From: Siphonobacter sp. BAB-5405
GTDB taxonomy: Bacteria > Bacteroidota > Bacteroidia > Cytophagales > Spirosomataceae
Direction: 5' to 3'
Assembly: GCF_002872335.1 (NCBI RefSeq)
Contig: NZ_NJAG01000026.1
Location: 1 to 64,000 of the forward strand
DNA: 64,000 nt
In this document: positions 36,337 to 44,359 of the stretch, in pieces
How positions within the stretch are numbered: position 1 is the first letter of the stretch
Layout of the letters: the number at the start of each line of letters is the position of its first letter
Program-made: the position numbers and the translations under genes
Notes under the pieces: model-generated
Seen by the model: only the letters and a program-made list of their open reading frames with translations
Told to the model about the DNA's origin: nothing
Databases searched by the model: none

Positions 36337-37128
36337 ATGAGTATGGACTATAAAGTACCTACCATGGCCGAACTGATGGCTCATGGAGATACGCCCGAGG
36401 TATTGTTCTGGGTGGGTTGTGCGGGCAGTTTCGACGATCGCTACAAACGCGTAACCGTTGCTTTCGCCAAGATTCTCAATCAGGCGGGAATCAAATTTGC
36501 GGTGCTGGGTACGGAAGAAAGCTGTACGGGTGATCCGGCTCGTCGGGCCGGAAATGAGTTTCTGTTTCAGATGCAGGCCTTAACCAATATTGAAGTGCTA
36601 AACGGCTACGGCGTACAGAAAATCGTGACGGCCTGTCCCCACTGCTTCAATACGCTGAAAAACGAATATCCGGCTCTGGGCGGCACATACGAAGTCATTC
36701 ATCATTCTACCTTTCTCCAGCAGTTGCTCGATGAAGGCCGCCTGACCGTACAGGGCGGAGCCTTTCGTGGCCAGCGAATCACGTATCACGATTCCTGTTA
36801 CCTGGGGCGGGCAAATGGCGTATACGAAGCTCCACGAACCCTTATTCAGGCTCTGGATGCTGATTTAGTGGAAATGAAGCGTTCCCGGAAAAACGGCCTC
36901 TGCTGCGGGGCGGGTGGTGCCCAGATGTTCAAGGAACCCGAACCCGGTAGAAAAGACATCAACATCGAACGAACGGAAGAAGCCCTGGGTACTGGAGCGA
37001 AAACCATTGCCGTCGCCTGTCCCTTCTGTATGGTGATGATGACGGATGGCGTCAAAGCCAAAGAAAAAGAAGACCAGATCAAAGTCCTGGATCTGGCCGA
37101 ACTGATCAGTCAGTCGAACGGCTGGTGA
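36337..37128 (+). CDS. CCG-domain (HdrB/LutA-like) Fe-S oxidoreductase subunit
   Basis: 263 residues. Two CCG-type cysteine modules: 'GCAGSFDDRY' (about 27-36) with 'ESCTGDPAR' and 'ACPHCFN' (about 94-100), then 'DSCYLGR' (about 151-157) with 'LCCGAGGAQMF' (about 187-197) and 'ACPFCM' (about 228-233). Such domains bind non-cubane Fe-S clusters in heterodisulfide reductase B and lactate or glycolate oxidase subunits. Forms an operon with the membrane Fe-S protein. Together they resemble a two-component HdrBC-like module of unknown substrate common in Bacteroidota. Confidence 0.85.
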   Translation: MSMDYKVPTMAELMAHGDTPEVLFWVGCAGSFDDRYKRVTVAFAKILNQAGIKFAVLGTEESCTGDPARRAGNEFLFQMQALTNIEVLNGYGVQKIVTACPHCFNTLKNEYPALGGTYEVIHHSTFLQQLLDEGRLTVQGGAFRGQRITYHDSCYLGRANGVYEAPRTLIQALDADLVEMKRSRKNGLCCGAGGAQMFKEPEPGRKDINIERTEEALGTGAKTIAVACPFCMVMMTDGVKAKEKEDQIKVLDLAELISQSNGW

Positions 37129-37131
37129 GCC

Positions 37132-37920
37132 TTACGGAAACGCCAGCGGATCGGGGTACTGGAACGTGTACGCCAGTTGAGTGATCAGTTTTTCCGAAGA
37201 AATTACCTTAAACGGGACGGGTGCTTCCGGTGTCTTGAATATGGGCGGAGCCCAGCCGTGTTGTTCCGCGTTTCGTTCGTAAATGGCCCGCCGTACCGGA
37301 TGCTCGGGAGCTACTACGTTGAAGGTTTCATTCCAGACGTCTTGTTGTAAGAGGGTCTCAATAATGCCAATGACGTCGTCACGGTGCACAAAGTTGACGG
37401 GTACATCTCCGGTATCTACCGTTTTCCCGATGAAGTACTTCCCGGCAATCCGGTCATAGCCCATTAGGCCGCCGCAGCGGAGTACGGTCAGCGGAAACGT
37501 GCTTTCCTGTAGCAGATGTTCAACGGTAACCAAAGGATGATTTTCCAGCGTTGGTCCGTATTCATCGAGTTCCGTACTGGTTTCGGGATACACGGAAGTC
37601 GAGGAAATGTAGATCAGTTTTCCCCGGAAATCGGTCATCTGGTGCAGTAACTGGCGAATCTGTTGCGGATGAAAATCGTCGCCCTGCGAGCTGGCCCGGG
37701 GTGGAATACTAATGATCAGTACCTCTGCATTTAGCAAAGCAGCTAAATCCCCTGTTGGTTCGGGATTGAAATTCAGAAGCACGGGCTGAATGCCCGCCTG
37801 AGCCAGCAATGTAAGTTTTGCTTCCGAAGTGGTCGTTCCGATCACCGTATGCCCTTGTTCGGCCAGTGCTTTGCCCAGCGGTAAGCCCAGCCAGCCGCAA
37901 CCCAGAATACTAACGTTCAT
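37132..37920 (-). CDS. NAD(P)-dependent SDR-family epimerase/dehydratase-like protein (YeeZ-like)
   Basis: 262 residues. An N-terminal Rossmann motif 'ILGCGWLGLPLGKALAEQG' (5-23) and the 'YISSTSVYPETS' segment (about 103-114) mark the extended SDR superfamily; the glycine pattern is the GxGxxG variant seen in YeeZ-type proteins. The canonical YxxxK catalytic pair is not obvious, so it may be a non-canonical dehydrogenase. Convergent with the CCG-domain gene (3 bp gap) and 4 bp from nadD on the same strand, suggesting co-transcription with nadD. Confidence 0.8.
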   Translation of the reverse strand: MNVSILGCGWLGLPLGKALAEQGHTVIGTTTSEAKLTLLAQAGIQPVLLNFNPEPTGDLAALLNAEVLIISIPPRASSQGDDFHPQQIRQLLHQMTDFRGKLIYISSTSVYPETSTELDEYGPTLENHPLVTVEHLLQESTFPLTVLRCGGLMGYDRIAGKYFIGKTVDTGDVPVNFVHRDDVIGIIETLLQQDVWNETFNVVAPEHPVRRAIYERNAEQHGWAPPIFKTPEAPVPFKVISSEKLITQLAYTFQYPDPLAFP

Positions 37921-37924
37921 TCCT

Positions 37925-38497
37925 TTAGACGTAAAATTTTTTCCAGCGAATATAGGCTTCTACTTCTTCGGGGACCATATACCGAATGGTTCGTTCGGCC
38001 TTGATTTGTGCCCGGATGAATGTAGCCGAAATATCCAACAGGGGTGATTCCACCAGCCGGACGTTGGGATGATCCACCAGATCGCTCGGCTCGGCATTGG
38101 GCCGGGGATAGACGTATAGGCCAAATTCACTCAGAATTTGCTCGTGTTCTTTCCAATTTGGAAACTGGCCCAGGTTATCGCCACCGATGATGAGTCGAAA
38201 GGTATGCTGGGGAAACTTCTCCTGTAGCTTCAGCAGCGTATCGATGGTATAACTCGGACGCGGCATGGTAAACTCCACATCACTGACTTTGAACTTGGAA
38301 TTGTTCTGAATGGCCAGCGAAACCAGTTTGTACCGATCTTCCTCGTGCAGGAGTTGCTTATTTTTTTTGAAGGGATTCTGGGGAGAAACCACAAACCAAA
38401 CCTGATCCAGATCGGTCGTCTCGGCCATAACATTCGCTACAATCAAATGGCCGATATGAATGGGATTAAACGAACCGAAAAAGAGACCAATGTTCAT
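37925..38497 (-). CDS. nadD: Nicotinate-nucleotide adenylyltransferase
   Basis: Adenylates nicotinate mononucleotide to deamido-NAD in NAD synthesis. 190 residues from the ATG at 38497, giving the canonical N-terminus MNIGLFFGSFNPIHIGHL with the GSFNPIHxGH nucleotidyl-transferase motif. The 'SPLLDISATFIRAQI' segment (about 152-166) is the second motif, ISSTxIR in type. The frame extends to 38572 through repeat sequence (NNLLSNEQLKTHNDQLKTNNN), which is rejected as translated repeat. Downstream gene on the strand is the SDR protein. Confidence 0.95.
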   Translation of the reverse strand: MNIGLFFGSFNPIHIGHLIVANVMAETTDLDQVWFVVSPQNPFKKNKQLLHEEDRYKLVSLAIQNNSKFKVSDVEFTMPRPSYTIDTLLKLQEKFPQHTFRLIIGGDNLGQFPNWKEHEQILSEFGLYVYPRPNAEPSDLVDHPNVRLVESPLLDISATFIRAQIKAERTIRYMVPEEVEAYIRWKKFYV

Positions 38498-38527
38498 GTT
38501 GTTATTAGTTTTTAGTTGATCGTTATG

Positions 38528-38581
38528 GGTTTTTAGTTGTTCGTTACTGAGCAAATTATCAACAACCAACAACTAAAAACC
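38528..38581. repeat. Inverted repeat between rmuC and nadD
   Basis: GGTTTTTAGTTGTT (38528-38541) and AACAACTAAAAACC (38568-38581) form a perfect 14 bp inverted repeat. The unit TTTTTAGTTG-TCGTTA occurs twice in tandem (about 38508-38545). No T-tract. It fills the gap upstream of nadD and resembles the low-complexity repeats at 1503-1566 and 40085-40320. Confidence 0.6.
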
Positions 38582-38594
38582 AACAACCAATCTC

Positions 38595-39857
38595 TTACTC
38601 TTCTGCCTGATCCAGCCACGATTTCGGTAACTCCTTGGTAGCCCGGGCTCCGAGTGTACGGATTTTTTCGGCTGTGCGAATCAGATTGCCCTTGCCTTCG
38701 TAGAGTTTCTTGACGGCCTCGTCGTAAGCGGATTGAGAAGATTTTAGCGTATCACCTACCTTCTGTAAGTCGCGGATAAAGCCTTCAAATTTGTCGTACA
38801 GTTCACCACTCAAGCGGGCAATTTCCAGTGAATTCTTACTCTGTTTTTCGAATTTCCAGAGGCTTGATACTGTACGCAAGGTAGCCAGCAAGGTAGTAGG
38901 ACTGACGAGTACAATCCGCCGTTCCCAGGCAAAGTTAAACAATTCGGCATCCGACTGAATGGCCAGACTGAAGGCCGGCTCAATCGGCATGAAGAGCAAT
39001 ACAAAATCGGGGGAAATCAGGCCCTGAGCCGTTTCGTAACGTTTTTCGGCCAGAATCCGGATGTGACTGCGAACGGAAGTCAAGTGAGCCGAGAGGTACT
39101 TATGCCGCTCGGTTTCGTCATCACAGCCAATGCAGCGTTCGTAGGCGACCAGCGAAACTTTGGCATCCACGATCAGGTGCTTGTTATCGGGTAAACAGAT
39201 GACTACATCGGGCCGGATGATGCTGTTATCCACATTCTGGGTCAGTACCTGCGTCAGGTACTCCTTGCCTTTGACCAGACCGGAACGTTCCAGTACTTTT
39301 TCCAGAATCACTTCGCCCCAGTTACCCTGCTGTTTCGTATCGCCCTTGAGGGCTTTGGCAAGGTTATCAGCGTCCTGACTGAGTCGCTGGCTTAAGTCGT
39401 GCAACTTGCGTACTTCGGCGAGCAAACTGACTTTATCCCGTAGTTCCTCCTTGTAATTTTCTTCGATTTTCCGTTCGAACGCCTGAATCTTCTCGCCCAG
39501 CGGATGCAGAATCTGGTGCAGATTAACCTGATTCTGTTCCGTAAAGCGACGCGATTTTTCTTCGAGTAAGTCGTTGGCCAAGAGCCGGAATTGGGCGGAG
39601 AGTTCTTCCTGCTGGAAGTGAAGTTTATCTTCCAGATTGCGGTAATCAGCTTCCAGAGCCGCCAGTTGACGGTTCAGATCCAGCGTACTACCGCGTTCTT
39701 TTTCCAGAGCGGTTCGGAGCTGGCCGTTCTCGTCACGAGCGGTTTTCAGCGAAGCTTCCGCCACCCGTACCTGCGAACCACTTTGCCCTTTGGCAACCAG
39801 CCACGCAGCCACGGCTCCAATCGCCAGCCCGAGAAAAAGAAAGAGAAAATCGCTCAA
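38595..39857 (-). CDS. rmuC: DNA recombination protein RmuC
   Basis: Predicted nuclease-fold protein that limits DNA inversions at short inverted repeats. 420 residues: an N-terminal membrane anchor (about 3-20), a coiled coil (about 30-165) and the RmuC domain (about 170-385) with its hallmark 'GNWGEVILEKVLERSGL' (about 178-194) and 'PDNKHLIVDAKVSLVAYE' (about 224-241). All expected blocks are present. A DnaA-box word occurs inside at 39226-39234. Same strand as nadD. Confidence 0.95.
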   Translation of the reverse strand: MSDFLFLFLGLAIGAVAAWLVAKGQSGSQVRVAEASLKTARDENGQLRTALEKERGSTLDLNRQLAALEADYRNLEDKLHFQQEELSAQFRLLANDLLEEKSRRFTEQNQVNLHQILHPLGEKIQAFERKIEENYKEELRDKVSLLAEVRKLHDLSQRLSQDADNLAKALKGDTKQQGNWGEVILEKVLERSGLVKGKEYLTQVLTQNVDNSIIRPDVVICLPDNKHLIVDAKVSLVAYERCIGCDDETERHKYLSAHLTSVRSHIRILAEKRYETAQGLISPDFVLLFMPIEPAFSLAIQSDAELFNFAWERRIVLVSPTTLLATLRTVSSLWKFEKQSKNSLEIARLSGELYDKFEGFIRDLQKVGDTLKSSQSAYDEAVKKLYEGKGNLIRTAEKIRTLGARATKELPKSWLDQAEE

Positions 39858-39876
39858 GAATCAGCCGATTAAAAAC

Positions 39877-40077
39877 TTAATTCAAATGGGGTTTCAGTAT
39901 GTTCGACACACGAACATTAGCTTCCTGCTGTAACAGGGGGAAAGCCTCAATCAACTCCGCCGGAGCCACTGGTTGGCTGGCTTCAACGGTTTCCGTAATG
40001 GTAACAAAAGGCAAATGATCCAGTAACTGCTTCATAAAAACAGCCTGATCTTCGGGGATATCAATTGTAATTTTCAT
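39877..40077 (-). CDS. Small protein of unknown function
   Basis: 66 residues beginning MKITIDIPEDQAVFMKQLLDHL and followed by a likely helical C-terminal half ('PAELIEAFPLLQQEANVRVSNIL'). The start resembles small proteins that begin with a beta strand and a helix, including some antitoxin-like families, but no toxin partner is nearby. ATG at 40077, 19 bases before rmuC on the same strand. Probably a real gene; family not recognised. Confidence 0.6.
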   Translation of the reverse strand: MKITIDIPEDQAVFMKQLLDHLPFVTITETVEASQPVAPAELIEAFPLLQQEANVRVSNILKPHLN

Positions 40078-40084
40078 GACTTCA

Positions 40085-40320
40085 CGCTTCTCGTTTAACG
40101 TTTGATGGGTTTGAGGTTTGATCGCACTTCAACTAATATTCGACAATCATTCAGGTTTGAGCTGAGTTTAAGGTTTGAATTCGTTTGAAGTTTGATGGCA
40201 GCCCACCCATTCCAAACGTATGAAACCTTAAACCCTTACAAATCAGTTCACAAAAACTCAAACTTTAAACTTTCAAACCTTGTACTTTAAACCCTCAAAC
40301 TTTCTCAAACCCATCAACCA
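40085..40320. repeat. Low-complexity inverted region upstream of the small gene and downstream of prfA
   Basis: The left part is made of 'gtttgaggtttga' words and the right part of their complements ('tcaaaccctcaaactttctcaaaccc'), so the 240 bp could fold into a large imperfect hairpin. No coding potential. A T-rich hairpin of this kind may slow transcription leaving prfA, but I see no standard terminator. Confidence 0.5.
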
Positions 40321-40324
40321 ACCT

Positions 40325-41395
40325 TTACACCGCTCCTTCTTTCAAACGTTCGGCGTTTTCGGCGATTCGCAATTGTTCGATGAAATCACCAATCTCTCCG
40401 TCCATAACGGCCGGAAGGTTATACACGGTATAGCCAATGCGGTGATCCGTCACGCGGGATTGTGGATAATTATACGTCCGGATTTTGTCGGAACGGTCGC
40501 CGGAGCCTACCATGCTCTTACGGGCACCCGAAATCTCGGCCTGTTGCTTGGCCAGTTCCATTTCGTAGAGGCGTGACCGCAGTACGGTCATGGCTTTCTC
40601 AAAGTTCTTGATCTGCGAACGTTCGTCCTGACACTGCACGACCAGTCCCGTGGGCAAGTGCGTCACCCGAACGGCCGAGTACGTGGTGTTTACAGACTGT
40701 CCACCCGCACCCGACGAACAGAAGGTATCCTTCCGAATATCGTTCATGTTGATCTGTACGTCCACTTCTTCCGCTTCGGGCAGTACCGCTACGGATGCGG
40801 CTGAGGTGTGAATACGGCCCTGCGTTTCGGTCGCGGGTACGCGTTGAACGCGGTGTACGCCCGACTCGAATTTGAGTTTTCCGTATACGTCTTCCCCCTG
40901 TACCGAAACGATGATTTCCTTGAAACCACCCGAGCTACCTTCGGTCTGGTCCATGATCTGGAACTGCCAGCCCTGATTCTGGGCAAAACGCTGGTACATC
41001 CGGAAAATGTCTCCGGCAAAAATGGCCGCTTCGTCACCACCCGTACCGCCGCGAACTTCGAGGATGATGTTCCGGCTGTCGTTAGGGTCTTTCGGAATCA
41101 GTAATTCTTTCAGCTCCTGTTCGAGTACTTCCTGATTGGGCTCGAGTTCATCGAGTTCCATCTTGGCCATTTCCCGAAACTCTTCGTCTTTTTCTGTCGT
41201 CAGTACTTCTTTAGCCGAGGCGATTTGTCCCAGCAGCAATTGGTACTCTTCGTATTTCTTGACGATTTTTTCCAGATCTTTGTACTCTTTACTCAGGGTT
41301 TTATATCGTTTCACATCGCTGGCCACTTCGGGCTGAACGATCTGCTGGGATACTTCGTGGAAGCGTTCGCGTATGGCTTCTAATTGCTCAAGCAT
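40325..41395 (-). CDS. prfA: Peptide chain release factor 1
   Basis: Recognises UAA and UAG and triggers peptide release. 356 residues, full length. The catalytic GGQ motif is in 'CSSGAGGQSVNTTYSAVRVTH' (about 222-242), and a PxT-type anticodon motif of RF1 is expected in 'RVPATETQGRIHTSA' (about 180-194; P-A-T present). N-terminal domain with 'KEYKDLEKIV'. A DnaA-box word occurs inside at 40461-40469. Good -33/-7 promoter elements lie about 70-100 bases upstream. Confidence 0.97.
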   Translation of the reverse strand: MLEQLEAIRERFHEVSQQIVQPEVASDVKRYKTLSKEYKDLEKIVKKYEEYQLLLGQIASAKEVLTTEKDEEFREMAKMELDELEPNQEVLEQELKELLIPKDPNDSRNIILEVRGGTGGDEAAIFAGDIFRMYQRFAQNQGWQFQIMDQTEGSSGGFKEIIVSVQGEDVYGKLKFESGVHRVQRVPATETQGRIHTSAASVAVLPEAEEVDVQINMNDIRKDTFCSSGAGGQSVNTTYSAVRVTHLPTGLVVQCQDERSQIKNFEKAMTVLRSRLYEMELAKQQAEISGARKSMVGSGDRSDKIRTYNYPQSRVTDHRIGYTVYNLPAVMDGEIGDFIEQLRIAENAERLKEGAV

Positions 41396-41463
41396 AAGGA
41401 TACTATGAATAGGTTTTCCCTACTAACGGAAAACGTTGCTTTTAAACAAGGACAAATTTTCCA

Positions 41464-41491
41464 CAAAGATAACTATAATAAGATGTACCAA
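41464..41491 (-). promoter_or_regulatory. Putative prfA promoter
   Basis: On the minus strand TTG (41491-41489), a 17-base spacer, then TATCTTTG (41471-41464). It would give a 5' leader of roughly 60 bases containing the hairpin GGTTTTCC/GGAAAACG in the 41410-41435 region. Confidence 0.55.
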
Positions 41492-41580
41492 CGACAGAAC
41501 CTAAAGCAAAGGCTTCGTGTTGAGTAAGATAAGTACCGCTGATTTCTAATTCTTTTTTGAGAACTTCTTACATTTACTGC

Positions 41581-41958
41581 GTGAAATTCTTCAAAAGCAT
41601 AGGAGTTTTTTGTTTGCTGGTACTGAGCGTGCATTCCGCTTGGGCCATCGATATTCCTTTGTTCGGAAAAACCCGAAAAGTTGTCATCAATGGACAGGTG
41701 GTGCGGGTACGGCGAGCAAACGTCATTTTGAAAGTGAGTCCGGACGTACGGATCACTGCTTTTAATACACCCTGGGGTCGTCGGCAATTTGACAAGCTGA
41801 GCGAATTTGTGAATTTACCCTTCTTACGGGCGGATCGGGTCTTTGCCCCTCCCTCGTATCTTCGAGTGCTCACTCCGGCCCCGAACGAAGTCCCCGACTT
41901 TACCTCTTTTTCCACGCCGGCTCTTTCAAAGAAATTCCCCCAGCTGGCTGCCCGTTAA
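41581..41958 (+). CDS. Small secreted protein of unknown function
   Basis: 125 residues from the GTG at 41581, which gives a clean signal peptide (KFFKSIGVFCLLVLSVHSAWA) before the mature start IDIPLFGKT. A TTG 24 bases upstream is in frame but would extend past the signal peptide. The mature part is basic and rich in Pro, Phe and Arg ('LRADRVFAPPSYLRVLTPAPNEVPD') with no recognised domain. Followed 15 bp later by a lipoprotein gene, so probably one operon. Confidence 0.7.
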   Translation: MKFFKSIGVFCLLVLSVHSAWAIDIPLFGKTRKVVINGQVVRVRRANVILKVSPDVRITAFNTPWGRRQFDKLSEFVNLPFLRADRVFAPPSYLRVLTPAPNEVPDFTSFSTPALSKKFPQLAAR

Positions 41959-41973
41959 CGAAGCACACCGATT

Positions 41974-42549
41974 ATGAAACGAGTAGCAAGTGTACTTGTA
42001 GTAAGTACGCTCCTGATTACGTCCTGCGAATTCAAACGCCTGGATACTGCTAAAATGCAGCAGGAAATACAAAATCAGAAGATTAAGCACGTGACCAGTG
42101 CTCAGGTTTCTACCCTGGCTACTGAGCAGGGGGATGCCATAGGCCGGGTCATGGAGCGTCAACCTGTACGGGCTTTAATGACCAAAGCTTTGGTGGATTC
42201 GCTCGCTCAGGCGTACGGAGCCCGTATTGAATTTGTACCGGTTTCTCAATGGAATCAGCCCCGCTTTGATGCCAAGACGAAAGAAGTCTTCGCGGCGTAT
42301 CAGTACAATGCCGAAAAACAATTGCCGCAGGAAAATAACATCCAGAAAATTGGCGATGGCAGCGAATGGCTGTATACGATTCCAGTAGTCATGACGCCGG
42401 AATTGACAACAGCATTTAACCAAAAGCAGCTTCCTGGTCTTCAACCGCAAAGAGAAAAGGAATTGCTGGGTTTGTGGGCGGTTCATTTAAGTCGGAAAGA
42501 AATTGTACGGCGAATTGATCCAAAAACGCTGGAAAAAGGTAAATTGTAA
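41974..42549 (+). CDS. Lipoprotein of unknown function
   Basis: 191 residues. Signal sequence with lipobox 'LLITSC' (Cys at about residue 18). The mature part is helical at first ('DTAKMQQEIQNQKIKHVT') and then mixed, with 'QKIGDGSEWLYTIPVVMTPELTTAFNQ' (about 123-149). There is a faint resemblance to small periplasmic domains of the DUF3365 type, but I cannot assign it. Ends at a strong terminator; in an apparent operon with the preceding secreted-protein gene. Confidence 0.75.
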   Translation: MKRVASVLVVSTLLITSCEFKRLDTAKMQQEIQNQKIKHVTSAQVSTLATEQGDAIGRVMERQPVRALMTKALVDSLAQAYGARIEFVPVSQWNQPRFDAKTKEVFAAYQYNAEKQLPQENNIQKIGDGSEWLYTIPVVMTPELTTAFNQKQLPGLQPQREKELLGLWAVHLSRKEIVRRIDPKTLEKGKL

Positions 42550-42571
42550 GACCTTGCATCGCCTCTACCTG

Positions 42572-42604
42572 AAAAAACGTTTCTAATGCTGGAAACGTTT
42601 TTTT
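42572..42604 (+). terminator. Rho-independent terminator
   Basis: AAAAAACGTTTC (42572-42583) pairs with GAAACGTTTTTT (42592-42603) around an 8-base loop. Confidence 0.9.
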
Positions 42605-42637
42605 GATACCATAACGGCATTATTTAGCTTATCCTTC

Positions 42638-44290
42638 ATGGAAAATCATTCTGATAAAAACATCCGCAACAGTACGTCGATGATTCGCTTGCCGATGTTA
42701 CTGGCGGCTACGCTGGCCGGAGGTATCCTAATTGGAGCGACCTTTTTTGGGGGCCGTACCCGCTATTCAGGCGATCTGGTACGCAACCTCAATAAGTTTC
42801 GGGAAGTACTGACTTACATTGATAACGCCTACGTCGATTCCGTAAATACGGATACACTGGTAGACTACTCCCTGGAAAAAATGATGACGCACCTGGACCC
42901 CCACAGCGTCTATATTCCCAAGAAGGAGGTAGCGGCGGCCAAAGCTCAGCTCGAATCAGGCTTTGACGGCATTGGCGTTGAGTTCAATATTTTTAACGAT
43001 ACAGTTTTTGTGATCAATGCCATTCCCGGCGGACCGGCGGCTACGGCAGGCATGCGTTCGGGGGATCGGTTGATTCGGGCGGATGGTACGCCGTTGACCG
43101 GTAAAAAAGTGGATAACCAGCTGATCTTTAGTAAACTCCGGGGGCCGGGTGGTTCGGCGGTGAAGCTGGAGATTCAGCGGCGGGGCGAAAAAAACCTGCT
43201 GAATTTTAACGTAACCCGGGGCCGGATTCCTTCCTATTCCGTTTCGGCCAGCTATCTTATTGACGGCAATACGGGCTATATCAAAATTGATCGTTTCGCG
43301 GAATCGACTTACAATGAATTCCGTAGTCAGCTGGCTTCGCTTAAAAAGCAGGGAATGAGTCGGCTGGTACTGGACTTACGCGGCAACGGGGGCGGCTTCA
43401 AGGATCGGGCGACGGATATTGTGGACGAATTACTGGGTGGTAATAAGCTCATTGTCAAAACGGACGGCAAGGGTACGCAGTTCGACGATGAAACGTACGC
43501 CCGCAAGGAAGGTCTCTTTGAAAAAGGAGCCGTCGTCTTATTGATTGACGAAAACTCGGCGTCGGCATCTGAAATCGTAGCCGGAGCCTTGCAGGATCAT
43601 GACCGGGCATTACTCGTAGGCCGTCGTACGTTTGGAAAAGGACTGGTACAGACGCCCATCGATTTGTCGGATGGTTCACAGATTCGAATCACGGTTTCGC
43701 GGTATTACACGCCCAGTGGCCGTTGCATTCAGAAACCTTACGCCATTTACGAGTCAGATGATCGGTACAAAGACGGCGAGCTATTCGTAGCAGATAGTAT
43801 CAAATTCGACAAAAATCAGGCGTTTAAAACGGATAACGGTCGGGCAGTCTACGGCGGTGGCGGTATTATTCCCGATATTTTTGTTTCGGTGGATACGAGT
43901 TATCGTACCAAATATCTGTATCAGCTAGCCGCTCGTAACGTTATTGCGGAGTACGCCTTCCGGTATGCTCTGGACAATCGGGCCAAATTGAGCGAACAAA
44001 CGTTTAAGGACTACTTACAGAAATTTACGGTAAGCGATGCGATGATCAACGAAGTAGCCACGATGGCTGCCGCCTCAGGAATCAAGCGAAACGAGGCCGA
44101 CCTGAGCCGTTCTAAACGCTACATTCAGGATCAGGTGAAAGCTTTGGTAGCGAGTTATATCTGGGAAAAGCGTTCGAGTACGGCGGGGCTGCGGAATGAA
44201 TTGTATCAGGTTCTGAACGCGAACGATGCCTTGTATAAAAAAGCGTTAATGTATTTCCCGCAGGCAGATCAAATGGCGGCCAAGCAGTAA
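42638..44290 (+). CDS. S41 family C-terminal processing peptidase
   Basis: Periplasmic serine protease of the CtpA/Prc type, anchored by one N-terminal membrane segment (about 22-42). 550 residues. A PDZ domain (about 85-185, 'FDGIGVEFNIFNDTVFVI') precedes the peptidase domain. The catalytic Ser is in 'DENSASASEIVAGALQDH' (about 304-321) and the catalytic Lys in 'GRRTFGKGLVQTP' (about 327-339), a Ser-Lys dyad. The C-terminal 140 residues are helical. Cuts C-terminal ends of envelope proteins. Single gene between two terminators. Confidence 0.93.
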   Translation: MENHSDKNIRNSTSMIRLPMLLAATLAGGILIGATFFGGRTRYSGDLVRNLNKFREVLTYIDNAYVDSVNTDTLVDYSLEKMMTHLDPHSVYIPKKEVAAAKAQLESGFDGIGVEFNIFNDTVFVINAIPGGPAATAGMRSGDRLIRADGTPLTGKKVDNQLIFSKLRGPGGSAVKLEIQRRGEKNLLNFNVTRGRIPSYSVSASYLIDGNTGYIKIDRFAESTYNEFRSQLASLKKQGMSRLVLDLRGNGGGFKDRATDIVDELLGGNKLIVKTDGKGTQFDDETYARKEGLFEKGAVVLLIDENSASASEIVAGALQDHDRALLVGRRTFGKGLVQTPIDLSDGSQIRITVSRYYTPSGRCIQKPYAIYESDDRYKDGELFVADSIKFDKNQAFKTDNGRAVYGGGGIIPDIFVSVDTSYRTKYLYQLAARNVIAEYAFRYALDNRAKLSEQTFKDYLQKFTVSDAMINEVATMAAASGIKRNEADLSRSKRYIQDQVKALVASYIWEKRSSTAGLRNELYQVLNANDALYKKALMYFPQADQMAAKQ

Positions 44291-44322
44291 CGGGGAACGC
44301 AATTTTCTCAGGTGCATTTTAC

Positions 44323-44355
44323 AAAAAAGGAGGAGCAGGACGCTCCTCCTTTTTT
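44323..44355. terminator. Bidirectional terminator
   Basis: AAAAAAGGAGGAGC (44323-44336) pairs with GCTCCTCCTTTTTT (44342-44355), 14 bp, 5-base loop. It serves the S41 gene (plus) and the barrel gene (minus). Confidence 0.93.
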
Positions 44356-44359
44356 GTGA

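Noticed and set aside
39877-40077. Toxin-antitoxin module at the small gene beside rmuC
   Set aside because: The 66-residue protein has an antitoxin-like size, but no toxin-like gene is adjacent; kept only as a hypothetical gene.
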